From: Helicobacteraceae bacterium
Lineage (GTDB): Bacteria; Campylobacterota; Campylobacteria; Campylobacterales; SZUA-545
Assembly (NCBI GenBank): GCA_031275395.1
Contig: JAISOU010000012.1
Span: forward strand, 1 to 41,072
DNA length: 41,072 bases
Direction of reading: 5' to 3'
In this document: piece by piece, positions 1 to 9,311 of the stretch
How the letters are laid out: every line of letters starts with the position of its first letter
Numbering within the stretch: the stretch's first letter is position 1
The notes under the pieces: generated by a model
Database searches by the model: none
The model's input: the letters and a program-made list of their open reading frames with translations, nothing else
What the model was told of the DNA's origin: nothing
Position numbers and translations under genes: made by a program

Positions 1-27
1 CATTACGATCGCAAGTTTTGCGGCGGC

Positions 28-93
28 TTAAAAAAACTGCGTAACGTCGCGCTTGAATTTTGCTCCGTCGTCGTCTTTAGCCGATATAAACAC
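28..93 (-). pseudogene. Possible 3' end of an unknown gene, cut at the homopolymer tract
   Basis: Read on the minus strand, about 21 codons (ending KFKRDVTQFF and then TAA at 30-28) look like the acidic, lysine-rich end of a protein. The frame runs into the poly-G complement and meets a stop just beyond it, with no start codon except the GTG at its edge. The plus strand is also open here, so coding is not proven. It matters because both flanks of the C tract look like gene interiors. Confidence 0.2.
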
Positions 94-109
94 CCCCCCC
101 CCCCCCCCC
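93..109 (+). repeat. 17-base poly-C homopolymer tract
   Basis: Seventeen consecutive C residues lie about 35 bases before the first possible start codon of the large secreted protein gene, directly after an AT-rich TATAAA. Tracts of this kind in Campylobacter and Helicobacter change length by slipped-strand mispairing and switch surface genes on and off. An assembly or two-colour sequencing artefact is the main alternative, because neither flank carries a complete gene across it. Confidence 0.9.
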
Positions 110-143
110 GTCGATAAGCAAATTTAGTTTTAACGTTCTTTTA

Positions 144-3100
144 TTGTCGTTAGCGTTTGCAATTCCGGCGTTTGGCGCGAGAACGCCTAGTTGCGCCGAT
201 CCTAATTTAAGTTCGTTAATTGAAGGTATGCCGACTACCAAGATTGGCGAAGTTATCGATAGCGGCTTTTATCTCTTAACGCCCGCGCAAAAAGTTTATA
301 CCTCTCTTGATCCTAGCGATCGCGATCTTTTTGAAGCGCCTCTTTTAGTTTTTTGCAAAGGGTTGAAAGCGTATAGCGATACGAAAAATCCAAATTCGGT
401 GGAGGTTTATTTGCCGTTGGTTATAACTACGGCGGGAGCGAGTTACCAAAGTAATTGGCAACTGAACGGAAATATGGTTATCGATTATTTTGCGGGGCGG
501 TGCAATTTAGGTCTTTCGTCAATATACTCCTCAGCCTATGAATACTATCATTATTGCCACATTCGCTCTGGGATATCGAGTATATGGGGGACGATGGCGC
601 CTACGCTTCCAAGCGGCGATAAGCTTTCCGCATTGCGCTTAAATATGGGTTCCTTAGAGCTTAGCGTTAATAATTATTTTCCATTCAACAATATTAACCT
701 TATTGGCACAAGTTTAACGATAGATCAGATTACAATGACGCCAAGCGCAAAATATCCGGATCCTAACGACTACGAGCATCAGGTTACTAATTGTTTTAAT
801 AACCAATTGATTTACGGGCATGATAATCAGGTCGTTAAGACAAATCTGCGAACGACAGGTCAATACGTTAGATACTGCGCGCTAGATAAATTGACGTTCA
901 AGCAGTTAAACAACTACCGCGCTCCTATTAAAAAACGGACGGGAAACGCGGTAAAACTTTACGAGTCGTGTTTGGATATTTATAACGCCCAAAAAGACGC
1001 TACGGACGGCTACTATCTAGTTAATCCGCCAGCCAACAAAAGCGTTCCATACGTCGCCTATTGCAAAATGCCGGAAGCGGGCGCGCAATCTGAAGACAAT
1101 TACGCAAAAACGATCTTTTTGGCGCTGGAAAGCAGAATACAGAGCAGAGCGTGGGATACGCTCGAGGATACCTGCGCAATGCTTGGAATCGCTTACTTTG
1201 TGCCGACCTCTAAAGCGAAATTCGACGAGATGAGAAAGTTTTTACTTGATCGAAAGCCGCAATGGGAAGGCTACACGGGCACGATCAATCAGTGGTATAG
1301 GGATATGATAGGAAATCAAACCTCTAATTTTCCAGTCGCGTCCGTAAGAAATAACGCCTTTTGGCCATTTGGTTCGCTTGGCATTTATCACCCCGAAAAC
1401 GGAGGCTCTTGGAGTATTTTTCAGAACAAGGCGATAAATAGCGAACAAATGGGTTCTGTCGTATATAACGGAAAAAAGTGGAAATCCATTCTCGATCCTA
1501 GCGACAATATTGGTCAATCTTACCTTGCCAAACTCCGAGAGATGGACGGACAGGCAAACGCGGAACTTCCGACGGCTTGGTGGATCTCCGACGAACCCAT
1601 TAGCGGTTTGAAGGAACCTAGCGGCAATTACGATAAGCTAACATGGCTTGCTTATGTTTTTGATTCAAGCGGTAATTTGGCGTATATCGACGATAGTAAC
1701 AGCCCCGCGATCGGCAACACGATAGGCAACAAGGAATTGACGGTGTATTCCTACCCGCACTACGTATGCCAAAGTTTAGATAGCTACGTATTAGCTTCGG
1801 TAGGCGTTAGCGATGATCCGCCCGTAGCCGCCCTCGCTTGGGACTCTACGCTTGAACCCGCAAAGGACGATCCCGCAACCTATACGAAAATGGCTAAGCA
1901 AACTTACCAAGACCCAGTTACTAAAAAGATCTTAGAGCGGGATGATATACAGATTAAGATCGCTCCCGCAGATGTAGAAGGATACGATGGTTTGCTATGC
2001 GCTAGATTAAAGATCAAAGATTTAACTAAAAAGGGTTTAACTAACGAAAACGTTTATTCCAAGCCTTACTCTATAAGCGGATCCGATCTTAACGCTCCCG
2101 TTTTAACTTCCAACGAAACTGCGGACGGTTATAAATGCGCCGCCGTTATCAAAACCCAAAACCTTAAAACCAATCCTATCGTCTTTAGTTGGAACGACGA
2201 CTTTATCGCCTCTCCAGAGGTATCCGTAGAGGTCTTAACGTCTAATTGCAAGACGATCGAGCAAATGCAAAGCGCAAGCGGGTGCAATACAAACCCTTCT
2301 ACGGCTTCTAATTTTAGTCTGCGTCCATCGTTTGAAGGGGGCGTATATGAAGGCAAGCTGATCTCTGGAAAGCTATACGGCGATCCGTCTTACCCTTTGG
2401 CTACTCCTCCTATCAATCCGCTTCCCGGCGGTATTAGCGCTTCGGCTACGATAGGATATAAAAGAAATTCCGGAGCGCAGCCCTGCAACGCGGGAAACGG
2501 GCTTTGCGTTCAAGCGATCGATAAAAAGCCGAGCGTAGGCGACGTAAGCGATAAAGCGGACGCAAATATATCCTTTACGGGAATCGCGGATATCGGCGGC
2601 GCTACGAAAGCGAATTTTCACAAACTAGGTTACGATAACGTGGGAGAGGTGGAACTGTGGCTGTTGGATAACGAATGGACGATAATCGATCAGAGCGGCT
2701 CTAACTACGACTGCGAAAACGGCAGCGACTCTACGGAGATCAACTTCACGCTTTCTAAAGATAAAAACCCCAACTGGGGCAAGATCGGTTGCGTCGTCAG
2801 ACATAAGATTGGCGAAGTAGAGATAAACCCCTATGAGTTAAACGTAACCAAGATGACGATCAAGGGTTCTATATTGTATGAGAGCGACGCTTCGTATGTT
2901 TATTACGCCAATACCGGCGAGGTAAATCTATCCGCAAACCCTCTTAACGATAAAAAGCAGTTCGCGATAGTAGAGATTAACGCCGAAGCGTTAAACGCCA
3001 AAGGCGGCGTTACCGATCTATACTCGGATGGCAACTACAGCAAAGAGATTACGCACGATATGATCTTAACGAGCTTCTCCGAAAACGATATGCCTACCGC

Positions 3101-3929
3101 AGTCATAGACGCTCTTTGGAGCGGCTACTGGAACGAGACGGACGAAACCGCCGATACTGTTACTCCTCCTAGCGTATGGCAAAGAGGCAAGGCGGAAGGG
3201 CTTAAATACGTCTTTAACTTTGGACGCGAGTTTAATAAGCCAAATCCCGTCTTGTTCATGGAAGCTAAGGACGTTAATCCAGACTTTAACCTTACGTTAA
3301 CGGAAACGTTAAATAATGACGTTAATGGAAGCGCCGCATGGACTGCGGGGTTAGCCGACGAGTTCAAACGCATCGACTTTATCTACGGTAGGGCGCATCT
3401 AAGAGACGTTAGTACCAAGACAGACGAGGCAAACGTTAGCTACGTTATCGATTACTTTAGCGATAGGACTGGAAGCGGGGGCGTTAGAAGCGTTTCCGCG
3501 TTTAAGATTCCAAGCGCTTTAACCTCTAGGGCGGGTTGGTATAGCATACCGCAGTACATAGACGGCGATACGAAAGGAACGATAAGCGCGGATCTTGGAG
3601 AGGGGACTGTGAATAAGCCTAATACGTCTAACGGCGTTGAAGCGAAGTTCGAGTATAGCGCGGACGAACCTAGACCTCGCAGATTTACTTCGCACTTAGA
3701 TATCCCATCTTATCTGTGGTATCACCCCTTTGGTAAAAACGACGGTTATCAAAAAGTCGTTCCTTTGGAAGTGCAAACCCGCAGAGGTTGCTTTGAACAC
3801 CCTTGCGGCGTTATCGAGTTTCTTACGCCCGTTATAGACGGATGGGGCGGTATAGGCGAGAGCGACGACGGACGTCATTACGACGATAATTCGACGAAAA
3901 ATTATGAACCGTATAGGTTGGGGCGGTAA
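144..3929 (+). CDS. Large secreted or surface protein with fibrinogen/GON-like cysteine motifs; start uncertain
   Basis: About 1,261 residues and probably exported. The frame continues upstream to position 90 without ATG and encodes a good signal-peptide core (KFSFNVLLLSLAFA, then a cleavage-like AFGA). The TTG at 144 falls inside that core, so the true start is an unusual codon near 114, or is reached through the poly-C tract, or is lost. Residues about 16-60 and 273-312 have the pattern C-x-D-I-x(n)-DGYYLVNP-x(n)-YVAYCKM, which resembles the start of fibrinogen-like or GON domains. The C-terminus (about 1188-1240: PSYLWYHPFG, CGVIEF, GWGGIGE) recalls the end of large MshQ-like surface proteins. 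The middle is rich in Asp, Asn, Ser and Thr, as expected for beta-sandwich repeats. An adhesin-like role is inferred; no catalytic motif was recognised. Confidence 0.75.
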   Translation: MSLAFAIPAFGARTPSCADPNLSSLIEGMPTTKIGEVIDSGFYLLTPAQKVYTSLDPSDRDLFEAPLLVFCKGLKAYSDTKNPNSVEVYLPLVITTAGASYQSNWQLNGNMVIDYFAGRCNLGLSSIYSSAYEYYHYCHIRSGISSIWGTMAPTLPSGDKLSALRLNMGSLELSVNNYFPFNNINLIGTSLTIDQITMTPSAKYPDPNDYEHQVTNCFNNQLIYGHDNQVVKTNLRTTGQYVRYCALDKLTFKQLNNYRAPIKKRTGNAVKLYESCLDIYNAQKDATDGYYLVNPPANKSVPYVAYCKMPEAGAQSEDNYAKTIFLALESRIQSRAWDTLEDTCAMLGIAYFVPTSKAKFDEMRKFLLDRKPQWEGYTGTINQWYRDMIGNQTSNFPVASVRNNAFWPFGSLGIYHPENGGSWSIFQNKAINSEQMGSVVYNGKKWKSILDPSDNIGQSYLAKLREMDGQANAELPTAWWISDEPISGLKEPSGNYDKLTWLAYVFDSSGNLAYIDDSNSPAIGNTIGNKELTVYSYPHYVCQSLDSYVLASVGVSDDPPVAALAWDSTLEPAKDDPATYTKMAKQTYQDPVTKKILERDDIQIKIAPADVEGYDGLLCARLKIKDLTKKGLTNENVYSKPYSISGSDLNAPVLTSNETADGYKCAAVIKTQNLKTNPIVFSWNDDFIASPEVSVEVLTSNCKTIEQMQSASGCNTNPSTASNFSLRPSFEGGVYEGKLISGKLYGDPSYPLATPPINPLPGGISASATIGYKRNSGAQPCNAGNGLCVQAIDKKPSVGDVSDKADANISFTGIADIGGATKANFHKLGYDNVGEVELWLLDNEWTIIDQSGSNYDCENGSDSTEINFTLSKDKNPNWGKIGCVVRHKIGEVEINPYELNVTKMTIKGSILYESDASYVYYANTGEVNLSANPLNDKKQFAIVEINAEALNAKGGVTDLYSDGNYSKEITHDMILTSFSENDMPTAVIDALWSGYWNETDETADTVTPPSVWQRGKAEGLKYVFNFGREFNKPNPVLFMEAKDVNPDFNLTLTETLNNDVNGSAAWTAGLADEFKRIDFIYGRAHLRDVSTKTDEANVSYVIDYFSDRTGSGGVRSVSAFKIPSALTSRAGWYSIPQYIDGDTKGTISADLGEGTVNKPNTSNGVEAKFEYSADEPRPRRFTSHLDIPSYLWYHPFGKNDGYQKVVPLEVQTRRGCFEHPCGVIEFLTPVIDGWGGIGESDDGRHYDDNSTKNYEPYRLGR

Positions 3930-3992
3930 TAACGACTTGGTTGAGGACTGATTGGCTAAGGTTGATAAAAGCGTCCTATTCAAGCGAGCTTA

Positions 3993-4024
3993 TATTAGGG
4001 ATCGGATCGATCCGATCCCTAATA
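3993..4024. repeat. 32-bp perfect palindrome centred on GATC
   Basis: Two 16-base arms mirror each other exactly around 4008/4009 (left arm TATTAGGGATCGGATC). It lies 64 bases after the stop of the secreted protein gene. It could fold into a strong hairpin and act as a terminator, but no T run follows. A protein-binding site is the alternative. Apart from this palindrome and the promoter at 4246-4274, I see nothing in 3930-4306. Confidence 0.75.
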
Positions 4025-4245
4025 AATTCAAGATCAATTTAATTTTAATTAACGAGGACATAGAAAATCAAAAACTATAGAGGTTCAAAGAGTTGCGTAT
4101 TTGTTAGCGAAACAGGCAACCGAATCATTCCTACGCAAGTCCCACTCAATTGATCTAGCGATATAAATCAAACGCTAATCTTTCTTAATTATTGATTAAA
4201 ACGTTGCAATCGAATCGCAATAAGCGATATTTGCGACAGTATATA

Positions 4246-4274
4246 TTGACAATTCAGCTGTCATAATATATAAT
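4246..4274 (+). promoter_or_regulatory. Consensus sigma-70 promoter of the merR-VIT/vWA operon
   Basis: TTGACA at 4246-4251 and TATAAT at 4269-4274 are separated by exactly 17 bases, a full match to the consensus. It drives the MerR-type gene that starts 33 bases further on. Such a strong promoter suggests that repression, rather than activation, sets expression. Confidence 0.85.
4247..4263 (+). promoter_or_regulatory. Putative MerR-type operator inside the promoter
   Basis: An inverted repeat, TGACA-N7-TGTCA, begins within the -35 box and fills most of the spacer. This is where MerR-family dimers bind. AT-rich flanks (ATATAT on the left, ATAATATAT on the right) extend the symmetry with one extra base. 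Autoregulation by the adjacent regulator is inferred. Confidence 0.55.
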
Positions 4275-4306
4275 AACGGCGCAAAACGATACAAAGGAGG
4301 TCGAAC

Positions 4307-4723
4307 GTGAGCGAAAAAACGTTCTCACTGGACGAGCTTAGTAGGCTTGTCAATATCGATAAGCGCACGATTCGCTACTACATACAGATCGGCTTGATTG
4401 CGCGTCCGATCGGCGAAACGCGCGCCGCCCGCTACGACGAAACGCACGTAAAAAGCCTTTTGCGCGTCAAAAACTTTCGCGAAGCGGGGTTATCGCTGGA
4501 GCGCATAGCCGACGTTCTTAGCGATCGCGGCGACAGTCCGCCCCCAACGCGCAGACGGCGGGGCGAAATACAAACGCGCAGTCATATCGCCGTCTGCTCC
4601 GGCGTGGAGATTTCAATCGCTCCCGACGAATCCGAACTTACGCCCGAACAGGTTAGAGAACTGATCCGTCAAATTGCGGCGCTAGCCGAAACTTTCAATA
4701 AGGAAAACGACAATGAGCAATAA
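4307..4723 (+). CDS. MerR-family transcriptional regulator
   Basis: A 138-residue protein. Residues 5-70 form a winged helix-turn-helix of MerR type (FSLDELSRLVNIDKRTIRYY, then the Arg/Tyr wing and the second helix pair GLSLERIADVL). The C-terminal part is short, has a single Cys near residue 97 and an amphipathic end (LTPEQVRELIRQIAALAE) that could form the dimer coiled coil. No metal-binding Cys cluster is present, so the ligand is unknown. The start is GTG at 4307, six bases after a strong AAAGGAGG. The stop overlaps the next gene's start by 11 bases, so both are made together. The promoter carries an inverted repeat that is the likely autoregulatory site. Confidence 0.85.
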   Translation: MSEKTFSLDELSRLVNIDKRTIRYYIQIGLIARPIGETRAARYDETHVKSLLRVKNFREAGLSLERIADVLSDRGDSPPPTRRRRGEIQTRSHIAVCSGVEISIAPDESELTPEQVRELIRQIAALAETFNKENDNEQ

Positions 4724-7172
4724 CGCATGCGGTCTTAGAACAACGAGCGGCGAATCGATCGCGCTTAAATCGGTTGAAATCGACGTTCGTATCGAAGGTT
4801 GGATACTAATCAAAACGCTTCGCCAACGCTATCGCAACGATACGCAAAACAATCTGGAGGTCGTCTATTCGTTTCCGCTCGCTTACGACGAAACGCTGTT
4901 GTCTATGAACGCGACGCTTGACGATAAGCGGCTCGAAGCGCAAATTATGGAGCGAAAAGAGGCGGCGGAGAGCTACGAAAAGGCGATCGAAAAGGGCGAC
5001 GCGCCGATATTGGTCGAAATCATAGCGGACGGCATAGCGTCGGTCAATCTTGGCTCAGTCGCGGCGGGCGCGGAAGTATCGCTTAAGATTGTATCCGCCG
5101 TCGCGCTACGGTTTGTCCGCGAGCAAATTCGCGTAACGCTGCCCTCTACGATCGCGCCGCGCTACGGCGATCCCATAGCACAAGGCGGTTTGAAGGAGCA
5201 TAACGCGATCGGCGTCGATCCGCTGGTCGAATATCCGCTGAACATAAGAATCGAGCTGATTGGCGAGGCGGCAAACGCGGCGATCTCCTCGCCAAGCCAT
5301 AATTTGCGTATAAAACGCGACGGCGAAACGACTGTGGCGAGCCTAGCCGACAAAGCGTTTATGGATCGCGATTTTATTTTGATTTTGGACGAAATCAAGC
5401 AAACTTCCGCCGTTTTGGTCGCGCCCGACGGCGACGAATTCGCGGCGATCGCCACCTTTTATCCGCGTTCGTCAAGCGCCTCCCAACCCGTTCGGCTGAA
5501 AATACTCGTCGATTGTTCGGGATCGATGAACGGCGATAGCATAAGGTCGGCAAAGCGCGCGCTAAGGCGGATCGCAAGCGAGCTTGACGAAGCCGATTTT
5601 GTTTCTTACAGCCGTTTTGGTTCTACGACGGCTCATGATTTTTCGTCGCCGCGCCCATGCTCGACTAAGGTTTTAGGGGCGTTAAACGCCGCGATCGAAG
5701 CTACAAACGCCGATCTTGGCGGCACGGAAACAAAAGCGGCGCTGTTGGAAGTGTTTAAGCTGGGCGCTCAAGACGACGAGTCGTCAAACGTTTTGCTGAT
5801 CACGGACGGCGAAACATGGGACGTAAAGGAGATTATCAAAACGGCGAAAAAGTCCGCGCACAGGGTTTTTGTCGTGGGAATCGGCGCGGCGGCGGCAGAA
5901 ACGTTTTTACGCGATTTAGCCGAGCAAAGCGGCGGCTCGTACGAGGCGATCGCGCCAAACGAGGACGGCGAGAACGCGATAGCCAGAATGTTTTATCGAA
6001 TGCGCGGCGGCGCGTTGAAAAACGCCGCGATCGATTGGTTTCAAACGCCCGCGTGGAGTAGCGATCTGCCGCGAAGCGTCTATGGCGGAGAAACTTTGCG
6101 CGTTTTTGCCAAGCTAAAAGCGCCGCCGAGCGAAACGCCGCGTTTGTCTTACGCGCAAAGCGGCGAAAATGTAGCGATCGACGCGCCGATCGTTTTATCG
6201 CAAGATAGTATCGTCTCAAGGCTTGTCGCCGCGCGCAGGATAAAGCAAACGGACGACGCGAAAGAGCGGCTGAATTTGGCGCTGAATTATCGGCTGCTAA
6301 CCGACGAAACCGCGCTGTTTTTAGTGCATGAGCTTGCGCAAAAATCTGACGGTACGCCAATGTTGCATCAAGTACCGCAGCAGCTCGCTGCTGGTTGGGG
6401 CGGATATGGACGCGTTTCAATACACGGACAAGCTAGCATTTACGCCTTCGCGATCTCTGGGTTCGCGTGTTATCGCTTGGGCGTTACAAGAGGCGCTAAT
6501 CCGTTAAGCGCGCTTCCTTCAAATGAACCGGATCGGATTTGTATTGAGCAAGATATAGACGCCGTTATTTCGCGATATAAAAGCGACTTTTGCGATCTGT
6601 ATTTTAAGATTTCAAATTACGTTAACGTCAATCGAGAAATTGAAGGCGAACGGCTTACCGAAATTACCGCCGAACGTCTTTTGGCGGGCGCTAACTTTGT
6701 CGCGAACAAACAACTTGACGCAAAGTTATGTTTGGTTGCAAACAAGCATAAAAATACGCTTGGCTTTTTTAAGCGAGTTTATCGAAAATCCGATCGACAG
6801 ATCGCGGACGAATACAAAGTCGCGCTTGGGCAAACGTATATCGGCGCGGGCGAAATTATCGCCGTCGCCTATATCGGCGACGAAAACGATCCAAATATGG
6901 TTTTGTTGGGATACGACGCAAACGCCGCCGTTTTATCGGTTATCGCGCTAAAAACGCCGTCGGAAACTTTGCTAAAAGCGGTTATTAAATGTTCAGCCCT
7001 AAGCGGCGCCGTTAATCGCAAAAAGCTATTAAGCGATCTAAACCTCCCGCCCAAAACCAAAATCGCGCCCGCAGTTTTAGCGGATAATTCGATCGAGTTT
7101 CAGGAGGAGACAAATCGCCCCGCTATCGCTAAACTGATAGCAAAATTAGGCGTAACGATCGCGCTAAAATAA
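4713..7172 (+). CDS. VIT + von Willebrand factor A domain protein
   Basis: An 819-residue protein. Residues about 10-150 match the vault/inter-alpha-trypsin (VIT) domain, including the typical E-A-x-x-x-Y-E-K-A segment. Residues about 265-430 form a vWA domain with an intact metal-ion-dependent adhesion site: DCSGSM, then Thr in LGGTETK, then Asp in ITDGET. About 380 further residues have no recognised domain; they are helical, then alpha/beta. No signal peptide is seen, so it is probably cytoplasmic. Bacterial VIT/vWA proteins are thought to bind protein partners through the metal site, but their function is mostly unknown. An AAGGA sits about nine bases before the ATG, inside the end of the regulator gene, so the pair is translationally coupled. 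Confidence 0.85.
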   Translation: MSNNACGLRTTSGESIALKSVEIDVRIEGWILIKTLRQRYRNDTQNNLEVVYSFPLAYDETLLSMNATLDDKRLEAQIMERKEAAESYEKAIEKGDAPILVEIIADGIASVNLGSVAAGAEVSLKIVSAVALRFVREQIRVTLPSTIAPRYGDPIAQGGLKEHNAIGVDPLVEYPLNIRIELIGEAANAAISSPSHNLRIKRDGETTVASLADKAFMDRDFILILDEIKQTSAVLVAPDGDEFAAIATFYPRSSSASQPVRLKILVDCSGSMNGDSIRSAKRALRRIASELDEADFVSYSRFGSTTAHDFSSPRPCSTKVLGALNAAIEATNADLGGTETKAALLEVFKLGAQDDESSNVLLITDGETWDVKEIIKTAKKSAHRVFVVGIGAAAAETFLRDLAEQSGGSYEAIAPNEDGENAIARMFYRMRGGALKNAAIDWFQTPAWSSDLPRSVYGGETLRVFAKLKAPPSETPRLSYAQSGENVAIDAPIVLSQDSIVSRLVAARRIKQTDDAKERLNLALNYRLLTDETALFLVHELAQKSDGTPMLHQVPQQLAAGWGGYGRVSIHGQASIYAFAISGFACYRLGVTRGANPLSALPSNEPDRICIEQDIDAVISRYKSDFCDLYFKISNYVNVNREIEGERLTEITAERLLAGANFVANKQLDAKLCLVANKHKNTLGFFKRVYRKSDRQIADEYKVALGQTYIGAGEIIAVAYIGDENDPNMVLLGYDANAAVLSVIALKTPSETLLKAVIKCSALSGAVNRKKLLSDLNLPPKTKIAPAVLADNSIEFQEETNRPAIAKLIAKLGVTIALK

Positions 7173-7178
7173 CGTTTC

Positions 7179-7209
7179 GATCGCCTTCGTTGCCAAAACG
7201 AAGGCGATC
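7179..7209 (+). terminator. Hairpin after the VIT/vWA gene
   Basis: A perfect 13-bp stem (GATCGCCTTCGTT with its complement) and a 5-base loop begin seven bases after the stop. A T-rich stretch follows only on the minus strand, so it may serve both converging operons. The absence of a plus-strand T run lowers confidence that it terminates on its own. Confidence 0.55.
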
Positions 7210-7366
7210 CGTTACAAAAAACAAAAGCAAACGTTTTGCCTTAACGCTTACGCTCGATCAAATTCGTCAAATAACCGATCCAAACGCCGCCCGCTTTCGC
7301 ATATTACATATACGGGAATAACGACGGTTGTAGGTTTTACGTTACCACAAAGCGACGGCAAAACGC

Positions 7367-9307
7367 TTAATCTCTTGCCAGCGCGTCGATCGGGTTTAAG
7401 TTAGAGGCGTTTCGCGCGGGCGCGTAGCCAAATATTACGCCAAGCGCCGACGAAAAGATCAAAGCGATCAAAACCGCGTCTAAAGAGAGTATCATCTTAA
7501 AATCGCTCATCAGGCTATTAAAAATAAGCGCGAATAACAACGCGAATAAAACGCCTATCATTCCGCCGATTAAAGAGAGTAAAATCGCTTCGGTTAAAAA
7601 CTGCCGCAATATATTATTTTGTTTTGCGCCAATCGCCATTCTGATACCAATCTCTTTAGTTCTTTCCGTTACGGATACAAGCATAATATTCATCACTCCC
7701 ACGCCGCCGACAATAAGCGCTATAAACGCTATGGAAGAGATCAAAAGCGTTAAAACGTTTGACATATCTTCCACCAATTTTCTAACGCTATCGCTATTTA
7801 ACGTGAAAAAATCTTTCGTTCCGTGAAGAGCCGTTACGACTTTGATTAGATTCTCTTCGGCTATATACGAGTTAATATCGTCTGAAATCTTTATCGTAAT
7901 ACCCGCTATTTCTTGACTTCCTATTATTTTATACATAGCGGTTGTGTATGGAGTATATATCTCTAAACTGCTGTTAGGAGGACCGAAAACCTCCTCTTCT
8001 TGCATAATCCCAATGATCGTAAGCGGTTGTTTATTAAAAAGGATAATCTGCCCGATTGAATCGCGCTTGCCCAAAAGTTCTCTTTGCGTGTTGTGATCTA
8101 TGATCGCAACCGCCGCCGCCTCTTTGACCTCTGAGGCGCTAAACTTTCTGCCCGCCTGAAGTTTTTTATTAGAGTTAAGCTCTAAAAACTCGGCGCTAAC
8201 TCCTTGTAACGACGACAATAGAGAGATATTTTTATAGGCGATCAAGCCGTCGTGGGCGACGATCGGGCTTACGCTATCGACATAACTTAGTTTTGACAAA
8301 ATCTCCGCGTCGCTTTGCTTTAACGTTTTTATCTTGCCCGCGTCTTTATCGCCAAATCCTTTGCCCGGAAATATCGTAATCGTGTTTGTTCCTATCGCTT
8401 TTACCCGTCCCATAATTTGCTCTTTCGATCCCTCGCCAAGCGCGAATACCGATATTACGGAAGCAATCCCTATAATAATTCCAAGCATAGTTAATAGCGA
8501 TCTCATTCTATGGGCTAAAATAGCCTGAATAGACATTCCAAGACTCTCGCAAAATTGGTATTTGAAATAGTTAAATCTACTTTTGATCTTTGGGATCTCT
8601 TTATCTTTTATCTCGTATATTTCGCCGCCGTTTCTCGTATCCGATACGATCGCGCCGTCTTTGAGTTCGATTATTCTATTTGCGTAAGAAGCTATTTTTT
8701 GATCGTGAGTTACTAAAATAATCGTATGCCCTTTTTTATGCAGATCTTTAATAATTTGCATAACCGTTTCGCCGCTTTTGCTATCCAACGCGCCCGTTGG
8801 CTCGTCCGCTAATATGATCTCGCCGCCGTTTATAAGAGCGCGGGCGACGCTAACTCTTTGCTGTTGTCCTCCAGATAGTTCGTTAGGTTTGTTTTGCGAT
8901 CTGTTTTCAAGTCCTAAATCGCTTAATAAGCGTTTTGATTTTTCGGCTCTTGTTTTGCCGTCCAAGCCATAATAGATAGAGGGCAAAGCGACGTTTTCAA
9001 CCGCGCTTAGGGCGCTTAAAAGGTTATATCTTTGAAAAATAAATCCAAACGTTTTACATCTAAGTTCCGCCTGCTCGTTTTTGTTCATTTTTGAAACTTC
9101 GACGCCGTTTATCTTATACGATCCAAAAGAAGGAGTATCTAAACAACCGATAATATTCATTAAAGTCGATTTTCCAGAGCCAGATTGCCCTACAATCGCT
9201 ACAAAATCGCCCTTATCTATCGATAGGCTAACGTTTTTTAACGCATAAACTTCGGCGCTTTTCAAACCAAAATGTTTGCTTATGTTTTCTATTTCTATAA
9301 TTTTCAT
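7367..9307 (-). CDS. macB: MacB-type ABC transporter (ATPase fused to permease)
   Basis: The 646-residue length and layout fit MacB. Residues 1-225 are an ABC ATPase with Walker A (GQSGSGKST), signature (LSGGQQQR) and Walker B (ILADEPTGALD). One membrane helix lies near 265-290, then a large periplasmic region to about 520, then three C-terminal helices (about 525-640). In the tripartite pump it works with the periplasmic adaptor MacA and an outer membrane channel of TolC type to expel macrolides, peptides or other substrates from the periplasm. No tolC homologue is in the window. It starts five bases after macA, so one transcript is likely. The adaptor gene carries a frameshift, so the pump may be inactive. 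Confidence 0.92.
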   Translation of the reverse strand: MKIIEIENISKHFGLKSAEVYALKNVSLSIDKGDFVAIVGQSGSGKSTLMNIIGCLDTPSFGSYKINGVEVSKMNKNEQAELRCKTFGFIFQRYNLLSALSAVENVALPSIYYGLDGKTRAEKSKRLLSDLGLENRSQNKPNELSGGQQQRVSVARALINGGEIILADEPTGALDSKSGETVMQIIKDLHKKGHTIILVTHDQKIASYANRIIELKDGAIVSDTRNGGEIYEIKDKEIPKIKSRFNYFKYQFCESLGMSIQAILAHRMRSLLTMLGIIIGIASVISVFALGEGSKEQIMGRVKAIGTNTITIFPGKGFGDKDAGKIKTLKQSDAEILSKLSYVDSVSPIVAHDGLIAYKNISLLSSLQGVSAEFLELNSNKKLQAGRKFSASEVKEAAAVAIIDHNTQRELLGKRDSIGQIILFNKQPLTIIGIMQEEEVFGPPNSSLEIYTPYTTAMYKIIGSQEIAGITIKISDDINSYIAEENLIKVVTALHGTKDFFTLNSDSVRKLVEDMSNVLTLLISSIAFIALIVGGVGVMNIMLVSVTERTKEIGIRMAIGAKQNNILRQFLTEAILLSLIGGMIGVLFALLFALIFNSLMSDFKMILSLDAVLIALIFSSALGVIFGYAPARNASNLNPIDALARD

Positions 9308-9311
9308 AGGT

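Noticed and set aside
4025-4245. Gene remnant in the spacer before merR
   Set aside because: Both strands were read; only very short frames without recognisable similarity.
5836-6420. Long minus-strand open frame inside the VIT/vWA gene
   Set aside because: The Arg-rich translation has no motif and lies fully opposite a well-supported gene; it is a codon-bias shadow.
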